Source of the DNA: Nitriliruptoraceae bacterium
GTDB taxonomy: Bacteria > Actinomycetota > Nitriliruptoria > Nitriliruptorales > Nitriliruptoraceae
NCBI GenBank assembly: GCA_007121785.1
Contig: SKJX01000029.1
Coordinates: 1-33,160 of the forward strand
DNA: 33,160 bases
Reading direction: 5' to 3'
A program made the position numbers and the translations under genes. This document shows, piece by piece, positions 8,498 through 17,464 of the stretch (within the stretch, counting starts at the first letter, position 1; every line of letters begins with the position of its first letter). The notes below the pieces were generated by a model. That model saw only the letters and a list, made by a program, of their open reading frames with translations. It did no database searches and was not told the DNA's origin.

Positions 8498-9484
8498 TCA
8501 GGCTGCGTGGACCTGCGGCATGATCTCCTCGTGGAGCTGCCTGAGGTCCTCGAGCGTCTTGGAGACCGGCACACCCTCGAAGGGCGGCCACAGCAGCGGC
8601 ATGTCGAGCCCGGCCTGCTTGTACCGGATGAGCATCTCGGTGATCTGCTCGGCGGTCCCGACGAGGATGTTGGACACCTTGCCCTGGTCGCTCTGGTCGG
8701 TCGGCTCGTCGGTGATCGCGAACCAGATCATGCTGCAGGTCGTCAACTCATCGATGGACCGCCCGATCTTGTCGAGCTCCTCGGCGATGGCACCTCGCCA
8801 CTCACCGAGCTCGCGCGGCGTGTCCTGGATCCCGATCCACCCGGCGAGGTTGTACTTCGCGACACGCTTCGCCGAGATCTCCGGGTTCCGCAGCCCGCTG
8901 AAGAAGATCGGCGGGTGCGGGTCCTGCACCGGCGCGTGCCCGAAGCCGCAGGGCTCGAAGTCGGCGAACTCGCCGTGGTACTCGAACGTCTCGTTGGTCC
9001 AGACCCCCTGGCAGATCTCGATCGTCTCGCGCACATGCGCATGCCGTCGGGGGAAGATGTCCGCGGCGCTCGCGGCGGCGAACTCCTCCGGCATCCAGCC
9101 TGCCCCGAGGCCGACGTTGAGCCGGCCACCCGACAGGTGGTCGATAGTGGCGCACTCGGCGGCGAACACCCCGGGAGAGCGGTAGGGCGTGTCGGTGATG
9201 CTCATCCCGATGCGCGTCTTCTCCGTGCGGGCCGCGATCCAGGGCAGGATCGGCCAGCCCTGGAACCACTTCCCGCGCGACGAGACCGGCAGCTGGAGCG
9301 GGAACTCCTTCATCATCCCGAAGGAGTGCTGGAGCTCTCCGCGATCGGACGCCTCGGGGACGACGACGCGGTCGAGCGTCCAGAGCGAGTCGAACTCGAG
9401 CTCTTCGGCGAGGTCGGTGAGGTCCGCGAGCTCTTGCACGGTCACGTGTTCGCGGAAGGTCGGTAGGTACAGCGCGAGCTTCAT
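8498..9484 (-). CDS. LLM-class flavin/F420-dependent oxidoreductase
   Basis: A 328-residue luciferase-like protein, only distantly similar to the LLM protein just downstream. The core ATIDHLSGGRLNVGLGAGWMPEEF is typical, and HPPIFFSG leads the later strand. The N-terminus KLALYLPTF fits the first beta strand. The ATG at 9484 has a GAGGAG about 10 bases upstream, whereas the longer frame would need a GTG that itself overlaps this site. It stands between an acyl-CoA ligase gene and the second LLM gene on one strand, suggesting a small oxidative or catabolic pathway. The substrate and cofactor (FMN or F420) are not readable from the sequence. Confidence 0.85.
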   Translation of the reverse strand: MKLALYLPTFREHVTVQELADLTDLAEELEFDSLWTLDRVVVPEASDRGELQHSFGMMKEFPLQLPVSSRGKWFQGWPILPWIAARTEKTRIGMSITDTPYRSPGVFAAECATIDHLSGGRLNVGLGAGWMPEEFAAASAADIFPRRHAHVRETIEICQGVWTNETFEYHGEFADFEPCGFGHAPVQDPHPPIFFSGLRNPEISAKRVAKYNLAGWIGIQDTPRELGEWRGAIAEELDKIGRSIDELTTCSMIWFAITDEPTDQSDQGKVSNILVGTAEQITEMLIRYKQAGLDMPLLWPPFEGVPVSKTLEDLRQLHEEIMPQVHAA

Positions 9485-9714
9485 GGCGGACGATCTCCTC
9501 ACGGTGCGTTCAGACGGTGAGTTCAGTGCGTCACCGGGTCCAGCACGACCGTCGAACCGCCCGGCTCCCGGTAACGGAGAATCTGCACGGACACGACCGG
9601 CAAGTCCATCAGCAGAATCTCAACGCCGCGGTGATCGACCCTTCAGCGCAGGCTCGCCGGTCCGTGGACGGTTCGTGGTGACCGCACGGCGCGCCCGGAC
9701 GCGCGGCCCGCAAG

Positions 9715-11271
9715 TCAGTCGTTCGGACCGTCCGCGTCGGCCTCGGTTCGCAGCGTCTCGCGCAGCTCGCGCTTGACGACCTTGCCGTAGTTGTTGGTCG
9801 GCAGCGCGTCGATGAACCGGTAGTCCTTCGGCCGCTTGAAGCGCGCGATGTGGTCGAGGCAGGTCTGGTCGAGCTGCTCGACCGTCGGGGAGGTCTCTCC
9901 CTCGGCGGGAACGACGAAGGCGACCACGGCCTCGCCCCACTGCGGGTCGGGCCGGGCGACGACGGCGGCGTCTCGCACACCGGGGTGGCGCAGCAGCACC
10001 TCCTCGACCTCGCGGGGATAGACGTTCATCCCCCCGCTGATGATCACGTCCTTCGAGCGGTCGAGCAGGGTCAGGTACCCCTCGGCGTCGAAGCTGCCGA
10101 TGTCGCCGGTGTGCAGCCAGCCTCCCCGCAACGACTCCGCGGTCTCCTCGGGCTGGTTCCAGTAGCCGGACATGACCACATCGCCGCGGACGACCACCTC
10201 GCCGGCCTCGCCCGTGGGCAGGTCACGGTCGTCGTCGTCGACGACCCGGACCTCGACGTCGGTGCGCGGCTCGCCGACACCCTGCATGCGCTCCCGCCAC
10301 CGAGGATGCTCCCGGTCGGCGTGGTCGGCCTTGGACAAGGCGGTGATGGTCATCGGCGACTCGCCTTGCCCGTAGATCTGTGCCAGACGAGGACCGAAGA
10401 CCGCCAGTGCCTCCTCCAGGTCAGCCAGGTACATCGGGGCGCCGCCGTAGATGATCGTCTTGAGGTCCGACAGGTCGGCGGCGGCCACGGCCGGGTCGCC
10501 GGCCAGTCTCTTCACCATGGTGGGAGCAGCGAAGAACGACATGCCGGGCCAGCGCCGCAGGAGGGCGGAGATCTCGTCGCCGTCGACACCGGCGGCCTGG
10601 GGCACCACGCTCACCGCGCCCCGGGCGACGTGGGGCAACCCGTACAGGCCCGCACCGTGTGACAGCGGCGCGGTGTGGAGCACGGAGTCCTGCGAGTGCA
10701 CCGGATCGATGTCAGCGAAGTAGCTCAGGGACATCAGCAGCAGGTTGCGGTGGGTGAGCGTGGCCCCCTTCGGCCGGCCGGTGGTGCCGCTGGTGTAGAA
10801 CAGCCACGCCGGGTCGTCCGGCCGCCGATCGACGAGCCGCATCGGCGACCAACCCGTGAGCCGGTCCCACCGTTCACCGGGTGCGACCACCACGGTTCGC
10901 AGCGACGCCACGCTGTCGACCAACGATCCGACGACGTCGGCATGGTCGGCGTCGGTCACGACCACCGCCGACCCGCTGTCCTCGAGGATGTAGGCGACCT
11001 CATCGCGGTGCAGGCGGGCGTTGACCGGCACGGCCACGAGACCGGCGTGCCAGATGGCGTACAGCGCTTCGAGGTACTCGGGTCGGTTGTGCATCACGAT
11101 CGCGACCCGGTCACCTGGCGACAGACCGAGTTGCTCGCACAGGCTCCCGGCCACGGCGGCCGTGCGGGCGGCGAAGGTGCCCCAGTCGGCGTGGACGTGC
11201 TCGCCGTCCGCGAGCGCCGGATCGCGAGGTCGGCGCTGACCGTGACGTTCCACCCATACGGCGAGGTTCAT
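9715..11271 (-). CDS. AMP-dependent acyl-CoA synthetase (FadD-like)
   Basis: A 518-residue adenylate-forming ligase. The P-loop TSGTTGRPKG is at 160-169 and YGQGESPMTI at 300-309. WLHTGDIG, DRSKDVIISGGMNVYP and the catalytic lysine Lys497 in NNYGKVVK follow. It should activate a carboxylic acid with ATP and load CoA. Its form is that of medium/long-chain or aryl-acid ligases of the class I family. The ATG at 11271 follows GGAGG. Downstream on the same strand are two LLM oxidoreductases (gap 230 bp), so it may feed or belong to their pathway. It could also supply acyl-CoA for the olefin operon, but nothing links them directly. Confidence 0.9.
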   Translation of the reverse strand: MNLAVWVERHGQRRPRDPALADGEHVHADWGTFAARTAAVAGSLCEQLGLSPGDRVAIVMHNRPEYLEALYAIWHAGLVAVPVNARLHRDEVAYILEDSGSAVVVTDADHADVVGSLVDSVASLRTVVVAPGERWDRLTGWSPMRLVDRRPDDPAWLFYTSGTTGRPKGATLTHRNLLLMSLSYFADIDPVHSQDSVLHTAPLSHGAGLYGLPHVARGAVSVVPQAAGVDGDEISALLRRWPGMSFFAAPTMVKRLAGDPAVAAADLSDLKTIIYGGAPMYLADLEEALAVFGPRLAQIYGQGESPMTITALSKADHADREHPRWRERMQGVGEPRTDVEVRVVDDDDRDLPTGEAGEVVVRGDVVMSGYWNQPEETAESLRGGWLHTGDIGSFDAEGYLTLLDRSKDVIISGGMNVYPREVEEVLLRHPGVRDAAVVARPDPQWGEAVVAFVVPAEGETSPTVEQLDQTCLDHIARFKRPKDYRFIDALPTNNYGKVVKRELRETLRTEADADGPND

Positions 11272-11454
11272 AGCGTCGCCTCCAGAGCCGATCGTCGGTT
11301 GCGCATCCAGCCTCGCCCGCCCCTCCCGCTGGACACCAGCCGTTCTACCATGCCCCTGCCGACCGAATCCTCAATGAGACATCATGGCTGCGATCCGAGT
11401 GCCCATCATCTCCGGCTCCCTCATAGCCGTCGCCGCGGCTCTCGGTCCACGACG

Positions 11455-11880
11455 ATGAAGCTCACCGAGGACGAGGGACGGGCCCGGCTGGCGGCGCACG
11501 ACCACGGCATCCTCTGCACGGTCCATCCCGACAGGGGTGTGGACGCCGTGCCCGTCGTGTACGCCGTGGACGAGGACGGGTACGTGGGCGTTCCCATCGA
11601 CCGTGTCAAGCCGAAGGCAGCGGCACGGCTGCAGCGGGAACGCAACCTGGAGGCCGACCCGCGAGCCACGCTGCTGATCGAGCATTGGGACCCCGACGAC
11701 TGGTCGCAGCTCTGGTGGGTCCGAGTTGAACTGCGTTGGCAGGGTGACGACGTCGCAGCCCGTGCGGCGAGCCTGGCCACCGAGCTGTCGCGGCGCTATC
11801 CGCCGTACCGGGACCAGCCCTTCGCACGGGTGCTGGTGTTGCACATCGTCGGCATCGCCGGGTGGGCCGCGACCGGCTGA
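11455..11880 (+). CDS. PPOX-class F420-dependent oxidoreductase-like protein
   Basis: A 141-residue split-barrel protein. It starts MKLTEDEGRARLAAHDHGIL and has paired strands TVHPDRGVDAVPVVYAVDEDG, then VDRVKPK and the basic RLQRERNLEADPRATLLIEHW, which fits small PPOX/FDOR proteins (TIGR03668-like). These bind F420, FMN or heme-type ligands and reduce small substrates. The ATG at 11455 has only a weak ribosome site. The open frame continues upstream, but that part looks antisense to the ligase gene. It is divergent from the acyl-CoA ligase and convergent, 55 bp away, with the histidine kinase. Confidence 0.75.
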   Translation: MKLTEDEGRARLAAHDHGILCTVHPDRGVDAVPVVYAVDEDGYVGVPIDRVKPKAAARLQRERNLEADPRATLLIEHWDPDDWSQLWWVRVELRWQGDDVAARAASLATELSRRYPPYRDQPFARVLVLHIVGIAGWAATG

Positions 11881-11935
11881 TCCGCGGGTCTCGCTGCGGT
11901 GAGATCCACGCCGCGTTCCGGGTCACGTTCCGACG

Positions 11936-13645
11936 TCACGGGGCGGGGGCCGGCAGGACCGCTGCCATGACCGTGCCGCCAGGGCCCGTGGAACGGACCT
12001 CGAGCGTGCCGTCCATCGCCTCCACGAGCGCGTGCGCGAGGGACAGACCGAGGCCGTAGCCGTCGGCACCGTCCGTCCCGGGCACGTCAGACGGTCGGGA
12101 GAACGGGTCGAAGAGGTAGGGCAGGAACGGCGGTGGGATCCCGGGGCCGTCGTCGCGTACCTCGATCACCGCGCGCGAGCCCGAGCGCCGGGCGACCAGC
12201 TCGACCCGACCGTCGCAGCGTCCGTGCCGCAGTGCGTTGCTGACGAGGTTGAGCAGCACCTGCCGCATCCGCAGCGGATCGGCGTGGACGTGGACGTCGC
12301 CCGCGTCGGCGGTCAGGCACGCCCCGCGCTCGCGAGCGGTCGAGCGGAGCACCTCGACGACCTCGGAGAACAGCCCGGTGACGGCGACGTCCTCCGTGGA
12401 GATCGGGAGCGCCCGTGACTCGATACGGCTGAGGTCGAGCACGTCGGTGACCAGGTCCATGACATGCCCGGCTGCCGTGGCGATGCCACCGAGTGCCTCG
12501 CGCCGGCGTGCGTCGTCGAGTCCCAGCGTCGTCAGCTGCTCCGCGAAGCCGGTGATCGCCTGCAACGGGGTGCGCACCTCGTGGCTGACGCTGGTCAGCA
12601 GCTCGGACTTCGCGCGGCTGTGCTCCTCGGCCGTTCGCCGCGACGCGTCGGCTTCCCGGCGTGCGCGCTCCGCGGTCTCGGCGGCGTGCCTCGCCGTCAT
12701 GTCGAGCATCGTCACACAGAGCCGCTGCGGCGAGCCGCCCGTGTCGAGCACCGGAGAGGCGGTCAGCTCGACCGGGATGGATCTCCCCGGTTCCGGCTCG
12801 ATCCCGGCCTCCAGCCGCAGATCCTGCAGCCTGCCGGCGGCCAGGCCTGCCAACTGCCGCTGCAGGTGGCGCCGGTCCTCATCGGACAGCAGGGTCACGA
12901 ACGGGCGACCGACGATGTCGGCGTGCGCCCTCCTGGTCAGCTGTCCCATCGCGGCGTTGACCTGCTCGACCTCGAGATCCCTGGACAGCAGCACCATCGC
13001 GGCGGCGTTGTCGTGGAACGCACGTCGGAAGCGTTCCTCGCTCTCGACCAGCTCACCGACCAGCTGCGCGTGTTCGATCGCGACGGCGGCGAGGTGGGTG
13101 AAGCGTGCCACCAGCCCTTGCTCGCGCGGCGTCGGCTGGTGTGGGCGGCCCTGGTACACCGCGAACGTCCCGATCGGGCGATCCGAGCGGCCCACGATCG
13201 GGGTGGACCAGCAGGACCGGAGCCCGACGCGATCGGCGAGGCTGCGGAAGTCGCGCCAGCGCTCGTCGCTGCGGATGTCGACGGCGACGACCTGTTCGTT
13301 GCGGTACGCAGCGGTCCCGCACGACCCGGCCGACGGACCGATCGCCATGCCGTCGATCCCGGTCACGTAGGACGCGGGAAGGCCGGGGGCGGCCCCGTGC
13401 CGCAGCGTCCTGCCGGCGCGGTCGAGCAGCAGCACCGAGCACCGCGCCGTGACGAGCAGCTCCTCGAGCGAGACCAGGAGGAGGTCGAGGGTCGTGTGCA
13501 GCGGCGCGGTCGCGGCGATGAGCTCCAGTACCTCGGTCTGCCGCTGGAGCAGGACCTGCGCGTCGGAGCCGAGTTCGCCGCTGGTCGGTCCCGGGGTCGG
13601 TACGACCGCCTGGACCTCGTCCTGCACCCGAGCCCCGCTGCTCAC
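11936..13645 (-). CDS. Soluble GAF-PAS sensor histidine kinase
   Basis: A 569-residue hybrid sensor without membrane segments. Residues about 45-195 form a GAF domain (GSCGTAAYRNEQVVAVDI...CWSTPI), 203-320 a PAS domain, and 321-345 a helical linker. HisKA has phospho-acceptor His355 in SHEVRTPLQ. The HATPase has the N box LVSNALRHG (Asn470), G1 DDGPGIP (498-504) and G2 GYGLGLS (529-535). It should sense a cytoplasmic ligand or redox signal and phosphorylate the regulator encoded just upstream. The GTG start at 13645 overlaps the regulator stop as GTGA. Cys residues in the GAF domain (Cys109, Cys145) could matter for redox or chromophore binding, but this is speculation. Confidence 0.9.
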   Translation of the reverse strand: MSSGARVQDEVQAVVPTPGPTSGELGSDAQVLLQRQTEVLELIAATAPLHTTLDLLLVSLEELLVTARCSVLLLDRAGRTLRHGAAPGLPASYVTGIDGMAIGPSAGSCGTAAYRNEQVVAVDIRSDERWRDFRSLADRVGLRSCWSTPIVGRSDRPIGTFAVYQGRPHQPTPREQGLVARFTHLAAVAIEHAQLVGELVESEERFRRAFHDNAAAMVLLSRDLEVEQVNAAMGQLTRRAHADIVGRPFVTLLSDEDRRHLQRQLAGLAAGRLQDLRLEAGIEPEPGRSIPVELTASPVLDTGGSPQRLCVTMLDMTARHAAETAERARREADASRRTAEEHSRAKSELLTSVSHEVRTPLQAITGFAEQLTTLGLDDARRREALGGIATAAGHVMDLVTDVLDLSRIESRALPISTEDVAVTGLFSEVVEVLRSTARERGACLTADAGDVHVHADPLRMRQVLLNLVSNALRHGRCDGRVELVARRSGSRAVIEVRDDGPGIPPPFLPYLFDPFSRPSDVPGTDGADGYGLGLSLAHALVEAMDGTLEVRSTGPGGTVMAAVLPAPAP

Positions 13646-14397
13646 GTCACGTCCAGCTGGTAACCCGCTCCATGCCGTGTCCGCAGCAGCGTCGGCGAGG
13701 ACGGGTCGTCCTCGATCTTCGCCCGCAGGCGGTGCACGTGCTCGGTCACCGTCGCGTCGCTGAGGTACGCAGGATCGACCTCCCAGACACGCCGGAGCAA
13801 CTGGGCACGGCTGAGCACGTGAGACGGATGGGCTGCGAGGAAGGCCAGCAGGTCGAACTCGCGTGTGGTGAGCGCGATCTCGGCGCCGTCGCGCCGCACC
13901 GTGCGTGACCTCACGTCGATCTCCAGCGGCCCCACGGACAACGTCTCGTCCGAGGATGCGGGGCTCGCCCGGCGCAGCACCGAGCGGATCCGCGCTGCGA
14001 GCTCGCCAGGCGAGAAGGGCTTGACCAGGTAGTCGTCCGCGCCGAGATCGAGCCCGAGGATCCGGTCGGCCTCGCCGCTGCGGCCGGAGAGCACGATGAC
14101 GGGCACGTCCTCGCTGCCGGGAACGTCACCCCGGCGCACGGCCCGGAGCAGGTCGAGCCCGCCCATCGCCGGCAACGACAGGTCCAGGACCACCAACCCG
14201 AAACAGCAGCTGCGCAACTGCCCGAGCGCCGAGACCCCGTCGGCCGCCTCGGTCACGTCGTTGCCGTCCGCCTCCAACTGCCACTTGACCATCGTCCGGA
14301 CACGTTCGTCGTCGTCCACGACGAGCATCCGGACCGATGCCGGGCCGACTCCCTGTCCTGCCTCAGCCTCGCTGCCGCTACTCCCGCGTTCCGCCAA
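13642..14397 (-). CDS. OmpR-family response regulator
   Basis: A 251-residue regulator. The receiver domain starts near residue 24 (acidic pair Asp28/Asp29, phosphorylation site Asp72 in VVLDLSLP, Lys126 in YLVKPFS). A winged-helix DNA-binding domain ends in TLLRTRHGAGYQL. A TTG at 14397 with GGGAG about 6 bases upstream is chosen. An internal ATG at 14328 (MLVVDDD) would give a more usual N-terminus but has no ribosome site. The first 23 residues are therefore an unusual Gly/Ser/Glu-rich extension or not translated. It is the first gene of the pair with the kinase. Targets are unknown. Confidence 0.9.
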   Translation of the reverse strand: MAERGSSGSEAEAGQGVGPASVRMLVVDDDERVRTMVKWQLEADGNDVTEAADGVSALGQLRSCCFGLVVLDLSLPAMGGLDLLRAVRRGDVPGSEDVPVIVLSGRSGEADRILGLDLGADDYLVKPFSPGELAARIRSVLRRASPASSDETLSVGPLEIDVRSRTVRRDGAEIALTTREFDLLAFLAAHPSHVLSRAQLLRRVWEVDPAYLSDATVTEHVHRLRAKIEDDPSSPTLLRTRHGAGYQLDVT

Positions 14398-14469
14398 CCG
14401 ATGCTCCCGTTGGTCTCGCGCGAGAGACTACGCCATAGCGGACCGTACGCGGGCGGCCAGCCATGGCCC

Positions 14470-14544
14470 TGGATCGACCACAGCGGCAACCGGCCCCACG
14501 CCGCCCACGGCGACCTCACCTCGACCGAGTTCGCCACCACCTGG
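14470..14544 (+). pseudogene. IS3-type transposase fossil
   Basis: In the frame starting at 14470 the residues WIDHSGNRPHAAHGDLTSTEF and then ATTW resemble the end of IS3-family OrfB integrases (W..YN..RPHSALG.LTPAEFA..W). The rest of the catalytic core is absent. Upstream and downstream codons do not continue the family. This looks like a short decayed scar between the regulator gene and the radical SAM gene. The match is short and made by eye. Confidence 0.4.
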
Positions 14545-14657
14545 AACACCGATCACCCGAGTGCAGCAGACCGCCTGGACCCTCACCGGGTCCCCTCATC
14601 CCGAGCGCTGCGCCGTCCCGGCGTCGCGTCCCCGACGCCGGCACGTCGCCGGAACCC

Positions 14658-15845
14658 CTACGTGGGCGCGCCGGCCGCGTCCAGCACGGCACCGCCGGTC
14701 GGCTGGTAGGTGCAGGTCGGCTCCTCCGCGAACGCGTCGCCGGTGACGCCGTAGGCCCGCGACCGCGACCCACCGCAGACGTTGCGGAACTCGCAGACGC
14801 CGCACCGACCACCGAGCTGAGCGGGATCACGCAACTGCTGGAACAACGGGGCGTTGCGGTAGATGTCGATCAGCGTGCGCTCCCGCAGCGTTCCGCCGGG
14901 CACGGGCAGGAACCCGCTCGGGTACACGCCGCCGAGGTGATCGATGAACACGAACCCACGGCCGGCGTTGATGTCCAACGGGGGCCGCGGCACCCGGGTC
15001 GGCAGGTCGCGTTCCGCCAGCAGGTCGTCGAGGGCGGCCCGCAGCCGCCGGTAGGTCGGACCCAACCCGAACGTCTCCGCCACGTCGACGGCTCCAGCCC
15101 GGCGACGTTGCAGCACCACGCGCCGGAAGTGGGGCGCTTCGGTGGTCTTGACCGCCAGGTAGTGGGACACGTCGACCAGCCAGTGCAGGACGTCCTCCAC
15201 CTCGTCGGCTGGCAGCGCCGACAGGGCGTCACCGCGGCCGGTCGGCACCAGCAGGAACACGCTCCACAGGAACGCCTGCAGGTCGATGACCTGGCGGAGG
15301 ACCTCGGGCAGTTCGTGGATGGTCTGGGCGGTCACGGTGGTGTTGATCTGCAGCCGCAGCCCCAGGTCGACGATGTCGCGGCAGGTCGGCAACGTCGCGT
15401 CGTAGACCCCGTCGATGCCGCGGAACCCGTCGTGGGTCGCGGCGCTCGCACCGTCCAGCGAGATCGAGATGGCCTTGGCACCGGCAGCCGCAGCCTCGGC
15501 GAACCGCTCCCGGGTCGCCTTCGGCGTCACCGACGGCGCCAGCGCCATGCTCAAGCCCCGTCGCTTCCCGTAGCCGATCAGCTCGGTGAGGTCATCGCGC
15601 TCGAACGGGTCGCCACCGCTGATCACCACCATCGGGCTGGGAGCTCCGAACCCGGCGATGTCGTCGAGCAGCCGCTCGCCCTCGGCGGTCGTCAGCTGCA
15701 TGGGGTGCGGTTCGGTCTGGGAGTCGGCCCGGCAGTGCTGGCACACCAGCGCGCACGCCCGGGTCGCTTCCCAGATCACCAGGAACGGGCGCTCGTGGAC
15801 GTCCTGGCGGACCTGTCGGATGCCGGTGCGCTGCGTGCGTGCCAT
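14658..15845 (-). CDS. Radical SAM/SPASM protein next to heme oxidase
   Basis: A 395-residue radical SAM enzyme close to the TIGR04053 group. The [4Fe-4S]/SAM motif is Cys31-x3-Cys35-x2-Cys38 in ACALVCQHCRAD, a form shared with the heme-tailoring enzymes AhbC, AhbD and NirJ. GGDPF and ISLDGA are further radical SAM core motifs. The C-terminus has a SPASM-like cluster region (CGVCEFRNVCGGSR...C). Adjacent ATGs at 15848 and 15845 both read from AGGAG; the first overlaps the upstream stop as ATGA, the second has better spacing. Direct coupling to the porphyrinogen oxidase gene suggests work on a porphyrin or heme side chain. Peptide maturation is the alternative, but no precursor peptide gene is seen nearby. 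Confidence 0.85.
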   Translation of the reverse strand: MARTQRTGIRQVRQDVHERPFLVIWEATRACALVCQHCRADSQTEPHPMQLTTAEGERLLDDIAGFGAPSPMVVISGGDPFERDDLTELIGYGKRRGLSMALAPSVTPKATRERFAEAAAAGAKAISISLDGASAATHDGFRGIDGVYDATLPTCRDIVDLGLRLQINTTVTAQTIHELPEVLRQVIDLQAFLWSVFLLVPTGRGDALSALPADEVEDVLHWLVDVSHYLAVKTTEAPHFRRVVLQRRRAGAVDVAETFGLGPTYRRLRAALDDLLAERDLPTRVPRPPLDINAGRGFVFIDHLGGVYPSGFLPVPGGTLRERTLIDIYRNAPLFQQLRDPAQLGGRCGVCEFRNVCGGSRSRAYGVTGDAFAEEPTCTYQPTGGAVLDAAGAPT

Positions 15846-17293
15846 CATCGCTCCTGGGTGGTCGGGACGACGGCGGCCGCTGCAGCGGCCGCCGACCGCA
15901 AGCAGGCCGCGATCCCCGGGCCGTGGTAGGGGGCGCCCGCCAGCGCCACGTTCGGCAGATCCTGCGCCAAGGCACGCTCCGCCGTGGCGAGCCTGCCGGC
16001 GTGCCCGACCTCGAGCTGCGGCATCGTCGCCGGCCACCGGTGCACGCGCGCAGCCGACGGCTCGACGTCCAACCCCGTGGCCTCCGCCAGGTCAGCGTGC
16101 AGACGGTCGACCAGCGTGTCGTCGTCCAGCTCCCACGCCCGGGTGTCGTCGGCACGCCCGGCCGACGCCCGCACGTACACGTGGTCGCCCTCGGCGTGGT
16201 GCGCCCACTTGGTGGACAGATGCGTCGCGGCCTTCAACAGCCGGCCGCGATGGCTGGGCACCAGCACACCGGTCCCGGTCGCCAACGTCGAGGTGGTGGC
16301 CGCCGACCGCGGATAGGCGAGCGCGGCCACGGCGACGGAGGCGGCGCGCAGCTGGCGGAGGACCTCGGCGGCGAGGGGGCTGGCCGCCCCGGTCAGACGC
16401 GCCGCCACCGCGGCCGGGACCGCGAGCACGACCGCGTCGAAGCTTCCGGCCGGGCCGGCGTCGCTGTGCAACCGGGTCCGTCCGCTATCGCGCTCCAGCC
16501 GCTCGATCCCGGTACCGACCTGCAGGTCGGCCCCGTCCCGTTCGAGGTGCTCGGCCAGACGGGACACGAGGGTGTGCATGCCGCCGATGAGCGTGACGAA
16601 CACCGGTCCGGCGCCGGCCCTGGGACGACGCCGCAGCAGCAGGGAGCGGCGCCGAGCCGCCAACGCCGCCAGCTGTGGGGTGGCTGACCGCAGGCTGAGC
16701 CGGCGGACGTCGCCGGCGTGGAGACCGCCGAGCAACGGGTCGACCAGACCGTCGACGACCTCACGACCGAAGCGTCGCTGCAGGAAGTCGCCGACGGCCA
16801 CGTCCTGGGTCGCGTCGGTGGTCGGGACCAGCGCCTCGCCGGCGGCCCGGACCATCCCCCTCGGGGAGAGCACGCGCGCGGACAGCATCGGCCACAGGCG
16901 GGTCGGGCCGGCCGGTGTGAACCCGTCGGGCAGGCGCCGAAGGCCCCGGTCGCTCCAGATCCAGGTCGTACCGGCGTTCGCACCGACGACCCGGTCACCG
17001 AGCCCCAGCTCTTCGACCAACGCGAGAGGGCCGGGCGCTGCGGTGAACATCGACTCGGCGCCGACGTCCACCTGGTGACCAGCCACCTCGACCGCGTGGA
17101 GCTGACCGCCGAGCCGGGCGTCGGCATCGAACAGCGTCACGGCTGCCCCGGAAGCGAGCAGGTCCTTCGCGGCTGCGAGCCCGCTGATGCCACCCCCGAT
17201 CACCGCCACCCGGCGGGGCACCGTCCGTTGGGGTTCCGACGAGGGATCCTCGGACCTGACGACCTCGCCGCCAACGTGTGCGGAGGTGGGCAC
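15845..17293 (-). CDS. hemY: Coproporphyrinogen/protoporphyrinogen oxidase (CgoX/HemY type)
   Basis: A 482-residue FAD amine-oxidase-fold protein. The FAD loop VAVIGGGISGLAAAKDL starts near residue 29. Later come GVDVGAESMF-like FAD contacts, DPLLGGLHAGD and GGMHTLV, which are signatures of the HemY/PPO family, and the C-terminal FAD motif ALAGAPYHGPGIAACL. In actinobacteria this enzyme oxidises coproporphyrinogen III to coproporphyrin III at the membrane face, using oxygen. The GTG at 17293 has no clear ribosome site, and a GTG at 17221 nearer the FAD loop is an alternative. It is followed with overlap by the radical SAM gene and preceded, 171 bp away, by the heliorhodopsin gene. Confidence 0.9.
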   Translation of the reverse strand: MPTSAHVGGEVVRSEDPSSEPQRTVPRRVAVIGGGISGLAAAKDLLASGAAVTLFDADARLGGQLHAVEVAGHQVDVGAESMFTAAPGPLALVEELGLGDRVVGANAGTTWIWSDRGLRRLPDGFTPAGPTRLWPMLSARVLSPRGMVRAAGEALVPTTDATQDVAVGDFLQRRFGREVVDGLVDPLLGGLHAGDVRRLSLRSATPQLAALAARRRSLLLRRRPRAGAGPVFVTLIGGMHTLVSRLAEHLERDGADLQVGTGIERLERDSGRTRLHSDAGPAGSFDAVVLAVPAAVAARLTGAASPLAAEVLRQLRAASVAVAALAYPRSAATTSTLATGTGVLVPSHRGRLLKAATHLSTKWAHHAEGDHVYVRASAGRADDTRAWELDDDTLVDRLHADLAEATGLDVEPSAARVHRWPATMPQLEVGHAGRLATAERALAQDLPNVALAGAPYHGPGIAACLRSAAAAAAAVVPTTQER

Positions 17294-17464
17294 GAGGGGA
17301 AGCTTCCGTCTCAGGACCGTCGAGGGACGGTCCGGAGGCTGCCGGACGCTCCCGGCGCCGACTAGGGCCAGCGGTCACCACTGACCGGGCCGTCCGGGGA
17401 CGACGAGGGCCGAACGGGGCACGCCGCGGGGGCCGGCGACGCACGAGCCGGACGCATCGGGCGG

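Noticed and set aside
7437-9466. Long plus-strand frames opposite the two LLM genes
   Set aside because: Ser/Arg/Pro-rich shadows without motifs; both minus-strand genes have family signatures and ribosome sites.
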